From: Calothrix sp. NIES-2098
GTDB lineage: Bacteria; Cyanobacteriota; Cyanobacteriia; Cyanobacteriales; Nostocaceae
Direction: 5' to 3'
Length of the DNA stretch: 64,000 bases
NCBI GenBank assembly: GCA_002368175.1
Contig: AP018172.1
Location: 5,893,001 to 5,957,000, forward strand
Shown: positions 1 through 8,114 of the stretch, in pieces
Numbering within the stretch: position 1 is the first letter of the stretch
Layout: each line of letters begins with the position of its first letter
Notes under the pieces: generated by a model
What the model was told of the DNA's origin: nothing
What the model saw: the letters and a program-made list of their open reading frames with translations, nothing else
Database searches by the model: none
Made by a program: the position numbers and the translations under genes

Positions 1-461
1 GCTTTGTTCATCGTCATGGCGTTACCGTGGCGGTGAATTGTCATGGCGGCGCATAAGGGTGCGTGGCGTGCGCCTTCCGCACCAATTCTGGCATTGGTGA
101 CAGCACCAGATACTACAGGTGCAGCATCCAAACGACCAAATATTAAGCCGTCGCGGGAGGTTGCCCAACTGGCTTCGCGGTTGAGTTGCACGTTCAAACC
201 ATATTTGCGGAAGAAGCCTTTTTTCCAGGCGATCGCAAATGGGGCACAATCATTTACAGGTACATAGCCGACAGTAATATCCGGCTTTTCTAAATCTTGC
301 GATCTAACTACTGGTTCTATTGCTAAGGCTTCTTCGGTGAGTCCTCTAGCACCAGTATTCCCTTTAATGGCGCAGGAGGACAGGGCGATTGAGGCGGTTG
401 TTGCTCCTATTCCTAAGAGAAAGTCACGTCGATTCCAGCGATCGCGATTAATATCACTCAT
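1..461 (-). CDS. NrtA/CmpA-type ABC transporter substrate-binding protein (3' end outside window)
   Basis: The first 153 residues are visible; the gene runs off the left edge. The N-terminus has a twin-arginine signal (RRDF at about residues 11-14) followed by a hydrophobic stretch ending in a lipobox-like ALSSC, so the product is probably an exported lipoprotein. The following segment (PDITVGYVPVNDCAPFA, then KKGFFRKYGLNV) is typical of the NrtA/CmpA/SsuA family, which bind nitrate, bicarbonate, sulfonates or similar small anions outside the membrane. The start ATG lies 75 bases after the permease gene, so the two form one transcription unit, with the ATPase gene probably beyond the window. 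The substrate cannot be assigned from sequence; the riboswitch upstream of the permease hints at osmolyte or ion control. Confidence 0.85.
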   Translation of the reverse strand, partial: MSDINRDRWNRRDFLLGIGATTASIALSSCAIKGNTGARGLTEEALAIEPVVRSQDLEKPDITVGYVPVNDCAPFAIAWKKGFFRKYGLNVQLNREASWATSRDGLIFGRLDAAPVVSGAVTNARIGAEGARHAPLCAAMTIHRHGNAMTMNK

Positions 462-536
462 GGCTTTAGCTATTAATTAATTCTTGCCTTATGCAGAGGT
501 AAGAGGTTTTGAGGGTTTTGGCGTGAAAAAATCTAA

Positions 537-1388
537 TTATTTAGTAACTGTGGGGCGATGGGTTACTAATTCTTGAATTTTGCTCACAGCGTAATCAAGA
601 ATTAATCCAGTTAAGCCAATTACTAATACAGCAAGAAAGACTGAACTCAGATTTAAACGGCTCCATTCATCCCAAACAAAAAAGCCGATACCAATACCGC
701 CGGTGAGCATTTCCACAGCAACGATTACTAGCCAAGCAATGCCTAAACTAATTCGCAATCCAGTAAAAATATAGGGTAAGCTGGCAGGCCAAATAATTTT
801 GGTAATGCGCCGCCAACGTGGTATTTCTAGTACTCTTGCCACGTCTAAATAATCTTTGGGAACGCTAGAAACTCCTAGGGCAGTGTTGATAATTGTCGGC
901 CATAAAGAAGTGATGAAAATGACGAAAATTGCTGAAGGATCTGCCAAGTTAAATATAGCTAAGGAAATTGGCAGCCAAGCTAAAGGCGATACTGGTTTAA
1001 AAATTTGAATGATGGGATTTAAGGCTAGCATTGCCGTTTTGGACATCCCAATCAGAAATCCTAGGGGAATTGCTACAACTGCGCCTAAGAGAAATCCTAA
1101 CAATACCCTTCGTAAACTGGCTATCAATAACCAACCGATTCCCAAGTTGCCCGGGCCTCTTTCATAGAAGGGATTTAAAATATAGTCTAAATTAGCAACT
1201 AGCGCCTCTGGGGGAGTGGGCATTAATTCATGGTTGAAGAGTGCCACAACCCACCACAGTAAAATTATCCCTAAGAAGCCTAAAGCAGGGAGTATGACAA
1301 CATCCTTAACAAGGAAAGGTTTTGTTTTTTTCCAAGCTACTTGTCCAGCCACAGCAAAAACCGCAGCTAAATTTAGTTGCAATATCAT
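537..1388 (-). CDS. NrtB/SsuC-type ABC transporter permease
   Basis: This 283-residue membrane protein has about six predicted transmembrane segments and the binding-protein-dependent permease signature near residues 185-205 (ARVLEIPRWRRITKIIWPAS), the cytoplasmic loop that contacts the ATPase. It belongs to the NrtB/CmpB/SsuC/TauC family and should pair with the substrate-binding protein just downstream. The ATG at 1388 has a GAGG Shine-Dalgarno six bases upstream. The roughly 300 bases before it hold a c-di-AMP-type riboswitch, so expression is probably set at the leader RNA. The family is clear; the transported compound is not. Confidence 0.88.
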   Translation of the reverse strand: MILQLNLAAVFAVAGQVAWKKTKPFLVKDVVILPALGFLGIILLWWVVALFNHELMPTPPEALVANLDYILNPFYERGPGNLGIGWLLIASLRRVLLGFLLGAVVAIPLGFLIGMSKTAMLALNPIIQIFKPVSPLAWLPISLAIFNLADPSAIFVIFITSLWPTIINTALGVSSVPKDYLDVARVLEIPRWRRITKIIWPASLPYIFTGLRISLGIAWLVIVAVEMLTGGIGIGFFVWDEWSRLNLSSVFLAVLVIGLTGLILDYAVSKIQELVTHRPTVTK

Positions 1389-1479
1389 TTAGAACCTCAA
1401 CAGATGTTAAGCACGGGTACAATCATCCGAGCAGTACCAGCCTTGGACACTGATGAGATTACAAAAATGTCTTCTCTTC

Positions 1480-1697
1480 AGTCTCCTCTCAATGCCTACG
1501 AAGTTAGCTGACGGGCTAGGGCTGAGAGATGCCCCTCTCTTAAAAGGATGAAGTGTCAAGGGTATTAAGGATAAAGTGTAATAACACTTTTTTCTTTTTA
1601 GCCTTCAGACTTTAGCTTTTATCCTTCACGAGATACGCCCCAAGATTTGGTTCCTCCGTTCTAGCGATACCTACGGTGATGCGCTAGATTAGGCTGA
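1480..1697 (-). promoter_or_regulatory. c-di-AMP riboswitch (ydaO/yuaA leader type)
   Basis: Read on the minus strand, the leader has both conserved halves of the ydaO/yuaA class. The 5' half contains ACGGAGGAACC, then TTGGGGCG and GTGAAGGA (about 1665-1620). The 3' half contains CCCGTCAGCTAACTTCGTAGGC (about 1515-1494), followed by GAGAGGAGA. The closing helix can form between GCCTA (1694-1690) and TAGGC (1498-1494). A longer internal arm pairs AAGGATAAA with TTTATCCTT. The 3' flank TGAGAG (1491-1486) could pair with CTCTCA (1528-1523) inside the aptamer, while that CTCTC otherwise pairs with GAGAG at 1538-1534; these mutually exclusive hairpins suggest a switch. Such RNAs usually turn genes off when c-di-AMP is high. 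Its target here is the NrtB-type permease. Confidence 0.88.
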
Positions 1698-2126
1698 CTT
1701 ACTCTAATTTCGGTTAATATAGCACGAGCGATCGGTAAAAATCTCTGCCTTGAGATTTAAATTGTTGATTTAAATACCCAAATTCTATATATATTCTAGG
1801 TATTCGCTATTGTTAATTTTTGTATATTTTATCACTCTTTAGTCAAGACTCGTGCTTGTAGACAGAGCTAACGCACAATCATCAAACTTCAGCGATTTCA
1901 ATATTTAGCTAACAGTAAAAAATATGTCAAATATAATACAAACTGTTTTGGAATGGGAATAGCAAGCTATCAAGCAGACACAGCATTTATCTAAAAAATA
2001 AAAATTTAAAAATCTATACCTTTAGGTAGTTGCATAATTTAATTAATTATTTATTTCAATATTAATCTTGCTAAACTAATTACATCTAGAATTTTACTTA
2101 TCTATCTATTTACATAATTTAACATA
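1698..2126. other. AT-rich spacer between divergent transporter and histidine kinase genes
   Basis: About 430 bases, strongly AT-rich, with one near-HIP1 sequence. It should hold the promoters for the riboswitch leader (leftward) and the histidine kinase (rightward). I see no open reading frame, tRNA or convincing repeat. Confidence 0.5.
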
Positions 2127-3317
2127 ATGGATTTTAGTCAAGTACTGGCTGAAAAAACTGACACTATCCTTCAGAAATGGGTAATAGAGGTTCGTAAAGA
2201 TCGGCATATTGAAAGCGCTGATGATTTATCTTATACAGCAATCAAAAATCATCTGCCTGAGGTACTCAAAGCAATGGTGACAGTACTTTCAAAATCTCAG
2301 GGGAATGATGTTAAGTCGATAGTGGTTGCTAGTTGGCAACATGGGCTTCTACGAGCTGCGCAAGGTTTTGACCCAGCAGAGATTGCGCGGGAATATCATT
2401 TATTACGACGAGTAATATTTGAGACTATAGAAATATCTTTATTGCAAGGAACACCAACAGCAATCGTGCGTGCTATGCGATTAATTGATACCGTGATTGA
2501 TGAAGCGATCGCTCGGTGTTTCAATAGTTATTTTGAAGAACGCTTGCGGGAATTACAACAGCTATATAATTCCCTAGCACTCCATAACGAAGAACTAAAT
2601 CGCTTAGTTAATAGTAATCAAGACTATCTTCATCAACTAGCACACGAACTGAAAAGTCCTTTAGCTTCAATTATTGGGTACTCAGATTTATTTTTACGCC
2701 AACAACGACAGCAAAATAGAGTAAATGATACCCAAGTTAATCTAGAACATATTGAGCGTGTGCTACGCAATGGTAGACATTTACTTCATCTAATTAACGA
2801 TATTTTAGAACTCTCACGTTATGAAGCAGGCAAGGTACAACCCGAACCAGAGTTGACTAATGTTTATGAATTAATCAACAATGTATTGGAAATGTTGGAA
2901 CCTCTGGCTAGGGAAAAAAACTTACCGATTGAATTGAATTGCGTTCGTGCTCCTCAACAGGTATTCACAGATCCATTAAAATTGCAACAGATTGTCACAA
3001 ATCTTGTGAGTAATGCAATTCGCTACACGGAGTCTGGAAGTATTGAGATAAAGTGTGAAGTATTAGACGATCAAAAATGGGCGATCGCAGTCACCGATAC
3101 CGGAATTGGTATTGCTCCAGAAAATCAAACCCAAATATTTGAACCCTATTTTCGTGTCGGTTGTAGTAATAAGTCCTTTGTTTCTGGAAGTACTGGATTA
3201 GGGTTGGCAATAGTTGCCCGACTAGTAAAATTACTGCAAGGTGAAATTAGTTTAGTTTCGCAGATTGGGGTTGGTTCTACTTTTGCTGTGAGTTTTCCCT
3301 TGCAATTAAAGATATGA
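2127..3317 (+). CDS. Soluble sensor histidine kinase
   Basis: This 396-residue protein has no membrane segment. Residues 1-150 form an all-helical sensory module resembling the RsbRD/RsbU N-terminal type. A short coiled coil follows, then a HisKA domain with the H-box AHELKSPL (phosphoacceptor His173) and an HATPase domain with N-box NLVSNAIRYT, G1 box DTGIGI and G2 box GLGLAI. All catalytic motifs are present, so it should autophosphorylate. No response regulator is adjacent, making it an orphan kinase whose partner and signal are unknown. Its stop codon overlaps the 3' end of the convergent dehydrogenase gene by 12 bases. The start lacks an evident Shine-Dalgarno but is the first ATG of the conserved frame. 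Confidence 0.88.
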   Translation: MDFSQVLAEKTDTILQKWVIEVRKDRHIESADDLSYTAIKNHLPEVLKAMVTVLSKSQGNDVKSIVVASWQHGLLRAAQGFDPAEIAREYHLLRRVIFETIEISLLQGTPTAIVRAMRLIDTVIDEAIARCFNSYFEERLRELQQLYNSLALHNEELNRLVNSNQDYLHQLAHELKSPLASIIGYSDLFLRQQRQQNRVNDTQVNLEHIERVLRNGRHLLHLINDILELSRYEAGKVQPEPELTNVYELINNVLEMLEPLAREKNLPIELNCVRAPQQVFTDPLKLQQIVTNLVSNAIRYTESGSIEIKCEVLDDQKWAIAVTDTGIGIAPENQTQIFEPYFRVGCSNKSFVSGSTGLGLAIVARLVKLLQGEISLVSQIGVGSTFAVSFPLQLKI

Positions 3318-4475
3318 GAAGTTTTTCACAGAACAAACCCGTTGCTTGGCAAGTTCTATAGCCACTTGCCGTGGTAGCATTCTAGTCTGGAAAACTTTCT
3401 CCAAAACTACCGTCGTATTGTGGCGGATTTTTTCAGCAATCGTCTGGAAAGCATCTGTGAAAGAACCACCGCGATATTCTACTGCTGCACAAATTACACC
3501 ACCAGCATTGGCAATAAAATCAGGTACGAACAGAATATTCCGTTGATGGCAAAGATTTTCGGCTGCTTCTGTAAACGGGATATTAGCTCCTTGGAGAACA
3601 AGCTGAGTTTGCAAGCGGCTGACATTATCAGTATGGATTACATCTGGTCTAGCGGCTGGTATCCAGATGTCGCATTCAATATCAATAACTGCATCTCGTG
3701 CTAGTTTTTTACCATTGCGATAATTGATTACACTTTGTCCAGTATTTTTCAGTGCTATTAGTTCGTTAACATCAATACCTTGAGAATGAAATAGCGTTCC
3801 TTGGGAATCAGCAGCAGCAATTAGGATGGCTCCTTTTTCGGCTAAGAAACGAGCAGCGTGTTTTCCCACTGAACCAAAACCCTGAATTACAACTCGCGCA
3901 CCATCCAAATTCAAGTTGCAGAAACTACTAGCTACCTCCGCACAAACGCTTAAACCATAACCAGTCGCTCCAACTTCATCTAGGGGAATACCTCCCTTTT
4001 CCCTTGGTAGTCCGACTGCACGACCAATTTCTTCTTTTACCCAAGCCATACATCGTTCATCAGTACCCATGTCAGGGCCGGGGATATATTCGGTGACGTC
4101 CTTAATCGATCGGGCAAAAGTACGCACTAATCTTTCTTTTTCAACCAGAGGTAGTTTTGGATCTGCCAAAATTGCAGATTTGCCACCACCGTGGGGTAAC
4201 TCAGCCATAGCATTTTTCAAAGTCATTGCTCGTGCTAGTCGAAATACTTCTTCTGTCGTCACATCTACAGCCATGCGTACTCCACCGATTGCCGGGCCGC
4301 AGACAATGTTATCAACCACAACAATGGCTTTTAAACCAGTGGTAGGTTCGTAGATATGAATGACTTTGGCAGGGCCTAGATCGTCAGCAAACTGAAAGAT
4401 GCTCTCTGGAAGCTGCATTATTTTACGATCTGCTTGCAGAGTCATTATTCGTAGGTGAGAAGTGTCAGATAGCAT
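3306..4475 (-). CDS. Glu/Leu/Phe/Val-family amino acid dehydrogenase
   Basis: The family catalyses NAD(P)-dependent oxidative deamination of an amino acid to a 2-oxo acid. The N-terminal substrate domain carries GPAIGGVRM and the catalytic-lysine region LKNAMAELPHGGGKS. PGPDMGTDERCM follows, and then a Rossmann domain with GFGSVGKHAA. I chose the ATG at 4475 (389 aa) because GAGGAG sits nine bases upstream; the longer frame needs a TTG at 4553 inside the preceding gene. It follows a 2-oxo acid decarboxylase by 55 bases, so the pair could turn an amino acid into an aldehyde, or form a carboligation pathway like ScyB/ScyA of scytonemin synthesis. No other scytonemin gene is nearby. Substrate preference cannot be read from sequence. 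Confidence 0.85.
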   Translation of the reverse strand: MLSDTSHLRIMTLQADRKIMQLPESIFQFADDLGPAKVIHIYEPTTGLKAIVVVDNIVCGPAIGGVRMAVDVTTEEVFRLARAMTLKNAMAELPHGGGKSAILADPKLPLVEKERLVRTFARSIKDVTEYIPGPDMGTDERCMAWVKEEIGRAVGLPREKGGIPLDEVGATGYGLSVCAEVASSFCNLNLDGARVVIQGFGSVGKHAARFLAEKGAILIAAADSQGTLFHSQGIDVNELIALKNTGQSVINYRNGKKLARDAVIDIECDIWIPAARPDVIHTDNVSRLQTQLVLQGANIPFTEAAENLCHQRNILFVPDFIANAGGVICAAVEYRGGSFTDAFQTIAEKIRHNTTVVLEKVFQTRMLPRQVAIELAKQRVCSVKNFSYL

Positions 4476-4530
4476 TGATTTCAACTCCTCTACTTCTATG
4501 AAATGCCCGAACTTTAACTCAGCAAGGCCT

Positions 4531-6156
4531 TTATCCCTTGAGCTTTTGAGCAAACAAAAGACCTAACCTTTGTAAAGCAGGCGAAACATCATCGGGTGAA
4601 ATATGAACGTCGAGAATGCTGAAGGTTAGACTTGCTCGCGCCAGTTGCAGAGCTTGCTGAAATTGTTCGCTCGTTTCGATGCTGAAGCCACGACCCCCCA
4701 GTACTGCTGCTAATTGGGCATAGTTAATACTGGGAATATTGACAAATGGAGCTTGTTGATGCGCCATGACTCGCAGCGTGTTAAAAACATCGTTGTGAAT
4801 GACAATGACAATCGGGTTAAGTCCCAAACGTTGAGCTGTGAGCAACTCCATACCCGTCATCTGGAATGCCCCATCACCGACTAATGCGATCGCCTGCCGC
4901 AACGGATCGGCTAATTGAGAACCAATCGCACCGGGAACCCCAAACCCCATGCTGGCATAGAATGCGGGAGATAGAAATGATGTCCCTTCCCGCATTTGGA
5001 TGTCATCGGCAGCAAACAGGCTATCCCCAACATCCGTTACCAGTAAGGTGTTGCTATTAATAAATTGATTGATTTCGTAGAGCATTCCACTCATAGAAAT
5101 TTTGCCCGGAGATTGAGCAACACGGGGTTTCATTGTCATGATGTCGGATAATTGCCAATGGGGTAGAGCCGTACTGCTAGACAAGGCATTAATAAAATCC
5201 TCAAACCTGACATTGGGATATTCATGATGTTTAATGCCAATGCGCTCAGAGGTTGCATAGACTGTTCTACTTGGATTTAAATGGGCAGTAAACATTCCCA
5301 AATTAATATCAGTCATGAACACGCCCAACATCAGCAGACAATCTGATTCTTCCACCGTATTCTTGACGTAGGGATCGCCCGCTTCACCGTTGTAGATCCC
5401 AATGTATTGCGGATGTCCTTCTGGAAACACAGATTTGCCTAACATGGTTGAGCAAACTGGCACACCTAATTTTTCTGCTAGGGCTATTACTTGCTGCTGT
5501 AAGCCAAAGCGATGAACTTCAGCACAGGTAAGAATCACAGGTGACTTAGCTGGTGCCAGCATTTCCAAGGTTTCCCCAACAGCTTCCTTTAAGGTATCTG
5601 GATCGGTTTGCTTGATGGGTGGTGGACGATGTTCCGCTTCTGTAATTTCTGCATAAACCAAGTCACGAGGAATTTCTAGATACACAGGACGCTTGAAGGT
5701 CATGGCGTAGTCAAGGGCGCGATGAATTTTGCTATCGGCTGTCTTTGGGTCAGTTAACGTCGTGGCGTAGACAGTGACTTCTTCGTAAACCCGTCGCTGA
5801 GTATCAAAGGTTTTGACCTTGTGGTGCAACAACTGATGCTGCTGTCGTTCCTGAATACCTGGTGCGCCACTCAAAATCACTAATGGAGACTTTTCGGCAT
5901 AAGCCTCTGCAACTGCATTCACCATATTTAACCCACCAACACCGTAGGTAACTACGGCTAAACCCAAGCCACGAATTCGAGAATAAGCATCAGCAGCAAA
6001 GCCAACACTGGGTTCGTGGGTCATGATGATGGGTTCAATTTTGCTAGCGGCTAGGGCATCAAATAGCGTCAAAGCAAAATCACCAGGTATGCCAAATGCG
6101 TGTTTTACGCCCTGCTGAAATAAAATCTCAAATATATGTGGAGCTAGTTGGGGCAT
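4531..6156 (-). CDS. Thiamine-diphosphate 2-oxo acid decarboxylase-like enzyme
   Basis: This 541-residue enzyme of the pyruvate/indolepyruvate decarboxylase and acetolactate synthase superfamily has the catalytic glutamate in HEPSVGFAADAYSR (about residue 48). The His-His pair (QLLHHK, about residue 110) is typical of PDC/IPDC decarboxylases. The ThDP/Mg motif starts at GDGAFQMTG and ends at the Asn of HND. It would decarboxylate, or carboligate, a 2-oxo acid in the cytosol. GGGGAGG lies 8-14 bases before the ATG. The dehydrogenase downstream could supply its 2-oxo acid, and this gene order equals scyA-scyB. An acetolactate synthase role is less likely given the HH pair and the absence of a small subunit gene. 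The exact substrate is unknown. Confidence 0.85.
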   Translation of the reverse strand: MPQLAPHIFEILFQQGVKHAFGIPGDFALTLFDALAASKIEPIIMTHEPSVGFAADAYSRIRGLGLAVVTYGVGGLNMVNAVAEAYAEKSPLVILSGAPGIQERQQHQLLHHKVKTFDTQRRVYEEVTVYATTLTDPKTADSKIHRALDYAMTFKRPVYLEIPRDLVYAEITEAEHRPPPIKQTDPDTLKEAVGETLEMLAPAKSPVILTCAEVHRFGLQQQVIALAEKLGVPVCSTMLGKSVFPEGHPQYIGIYNGEAGDPYVKNTVEESDCLLMLGVFMTDINLGMFTAHLNPSRTVYATSERIGIKHHEYPNVRFEDFINALSSSTALPHWQLSDIMTMKPRVAQSPGKISMSGMLYEINQFINSNTLLVTDVGDSLFAADDIQMREGTSFLSPAFYASMGFGVPGAIGSQLADPLRQAIALVGDGAFQMTGMELLTAQRLGLNPIVIVIHNDVFNTLRVMAHQQAPFVNIPSINYAQLAAVLGGRGFSIETSEQFQQALQLARASLTFSILDVHISPDDVSPALQRLGLLFAQKLKG

Positions 6157-6614
6157 CTTAATTTACCTCCCCAAAGACTATGTGTGTTTGAGCAGTAACT
6201 TGACCTGCCCAAACTCAACAGGCTCAATTTCAGACTACTACAATCGTAAGAGCAAATTAAAAGTAACTAGATTTATCCCAAAAATTTTAATTAAGAGCTT
6301 GCACTAATAATCAGCAACTGTTAACTGTGTTCTTATACTTCTATTTTGAATAATTTAAAAGCAAATGCATTGTTTTTGACAAAAAAAATAACTTTTCTCG
6401 GATACTGGAGTTTTAAATAACCTCATGAGATAAGTATGGGCTGTTCAAGGTAGCAGCAAAGGAGAGAGCGATCGCTTTTTTCTGGAGAACAGTGCAAATG
6501 TTTAATTTTATTTTTAAACGCAGAGGGGCGCAAAGAATCGCAGAGTTTTCATCACCCTTCTGCCCTCTGCCATCTGCCTTTATTATCTCAATTTTTAACG
6601 CTGACTATTTATTC
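6157..6614. other. Spacer upstream of the decarboxylase gene
   Basis: About 460 AT-rich bases between the decarboxylase start and the rnc stop. It contains a HIP1 site near 6469 and a stretch near 6521-6545 (CGCAGAGGGGCGCAAAGAATCGCAGAG) that resembles short repeats scattered in Nostoc genomes. I see no gene. Confidence 0.5.
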
Positions 6615-7283
6615 TCACTTCAACTTAGCTAGCGCATCCTCGGCAGCAGCCTTTTCCGCTTCTTTTTTATTGCGTCCCTTACCTTCTCCATATTCTTGAT
6701 CGCCCACAAATACTTTAGCGATAAACTCTGGTGCGTGAGATGAACCACCAACTTGAACTGTGACATACTTAGGTGGAGTTGGATTAATGTTGCGTTGTAC
6801 CCATTCCTGAAAGCGATTTTTTGAGTCTACATTAGAGCGAGACACAACTATTTGCTCAGGTACAGAATCAAAAAGCGGTTCTACAATTGCACGAACTGCT
6901 TCAATATTGGAATTATTATCCAAATAGTAAGCACCGATTACAGCTTCAAAGGTACTACTGAGCAAATTAGGATTTTGATAACCTCCATCTCTAATTGCAC
7001 CCTTTCCTAATCGCATCCTGAAATCTAAACCCACCTCAATAGCAAATTTTGCTAACTGTTTCTCATCTACCAATGCAGAACGCCGACGGGTTAATTCATC
7101 TTCCCCTTTATGTGGATGACGATTATAAAGATACTCACCGCTTAAGAAATTCAGCACAGCATCACCCAGAAATTCTAAACGTTCATTATGTTCGCCTTCT
7201 CCTGGGTTTTCATGAACATAAGAACGATGGGTCAGTGCTTGCTTTAGTAGTGTTGCATCGCGGAATATTAGAAGCTTATGCAT
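6615..7283 (-). CDS. rnc: Ribonuclease III
   Basis: This 222-residue protein has the RNase III signature NERLEFLGDAVL near residues 33-44, including the metal-binding Glu and Asp, and the second acidic site in SSTFEAVIGAYYLD. A double-stranded-RNA-binding domain follows (DSKNRFQEWVQ to GRNKKEAEKAAAEDAL). It cleaves double-stranded RNA in rRNA maturation and mRNA turnover. Length and domain order match bacterial RNase III. Cyanobacteria often carry several RNase III paralogs, so this may not be the only copy. It stands alone, with a PD-(D/E)XK-like gene 100 bases upstream on the same strand. Confidence 0.95.
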   Translation of the reverse strand: MHKLLIFRDATLLKQALTHRSYVHENPGEGEHNERLEFLGDAVLNFLSGEYLYNRHPHKGEDELTRRRSALVDEKQLAKFAIEVGLDFRMRLGKGAIRDGGYQNPNLLSSTFEAVIGAYYLDNNSNIEAVRAIVEPLFDSVPEQIVVSRSNVDSKNRFQEWVQRNINPTPPKYVTVQVGGSSHAPEFIAKVFVGDQEYGEGKGRNKKEAEKAAAEDALAKLK

Positions 7284-7382
7284 TTGGATAGTTTATCTTA
7301 TTACGGAAATTAATTGTTGCCTCACTGTAAAAGTATAATGCGCTTACAATCATCAAAATAAATGCAAATAGTGATTATATAT

Positions 7383-7991
7383 TTATAGTTTATTTTCGGC
7401 GATCGCACTATACAAAATGCCTAAAATTTTCTTAATATCCTTGATATAATATTCACTCAAATCAATAGAAATTATATTTCCTTCCAGCTTGAGAAATTGC
7501 CAGATAGTACCGATAGTCACAGCACCATATACAGCCTTGATTTGATTTTGATTTTTCTCGTTAAACAACTGAGCAGCTACCATTTCGGCAATACACTGCG
7601 CTAAACCAGACCTTAAGTTCTCATTCTTGCTTTCCACTAAGACAACCACCGGACTGCGTACAAGTAACTGCTCCGAAGACAGACTCAAGATAAAATCACA
7701 AAAACCGTTTAGACCGCGTTGGCTATCAACAGTAAAATCAACTCCAGAAAATAAACTTATTTGATAATTAAATTTGCGTCTAACTTCTAATAGAATTGGA
7801 CTAATTATCATTTCGCTGCGAGCTTTTTCAGAACTGATAGCTACAGCTAAATCTACATTTTCTGCAAGTATAGTAGATAATAAATCGCTACATTCTTGCT
7901 CTGGAGTACTTGCAAATAATTGAGATGATTCATGGATAATTAAACCAAAGGAATCAATAACCTCACTAAGTTTGAAATCACTATAAGCCAT
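7383..7991 (-). CDS. Putative PD-(D/E)XK-fold protein, function unknown
   Basis: I do not recognise a named family for this 202-residue protein. Its middle shows a pattern typical of the PD-(D/E)XK nuclease fold: GFCDFILS (Asp near residue 99), then a strand VVVLVESKNE (E-x-K near residues 120-122), then an amphipathic helix GLAQCIAEMVAAQLFN. Related small cyanobacterial proteins of this pattern exist as stand-alone genes, so nuclease activity is possible but unproven. There is no signal peptide, and no methylase or specificity gene is nearby, so it does not look like part of a restriction system. It may be co-transcribed with rnc. Confidence 0.55.
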   Translation of the reverse strand: MAYSDFKLSEVIDSFGLIIHESSQLFASTPEQECSDLLSTILAENVDLAVAISSEKARSEMIISPILLEVRRKFNYQISLFSGVDFTVDSQRGLNGFCDFILSLSSEQLLVRSPVVVLVESKNENLRSGLAQCIAEMVAAQLFNEKNQNQIKAVYGAVTIGTIWQFLKLEGNIISIDLSEYYIKDIKKILGILYSAIAENKL

Positions 7992-8114
7992 AAAAATCAG
8001 TATGGGGTCGTTTGTCCTTTATCCCCCTCTGTGGGCAAAGTTGTCATAACACTTATTCTAAATGTGCCAGAACCTTGATATGCTAAGAGCCGAGACTAGC
8101 TATATTGCCAAACC

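Noticed and set aside
4476..4553. Upstream TTG start making the dehydrogenase overlap the decarboxylase gene
   Set aside because: The ATG at 4475 has a strong GAGGAG at good spacing, while the extension is not conserved-looking and lacks a ribosome site.
3306..6156. Scytonemin biosynthesis cluster
   Set aside because: Only a dehydrogenase and a ThDP enzyme are present; scyC-F and the aromatic amino acid genes are absent and the sequences look more like generic family members.
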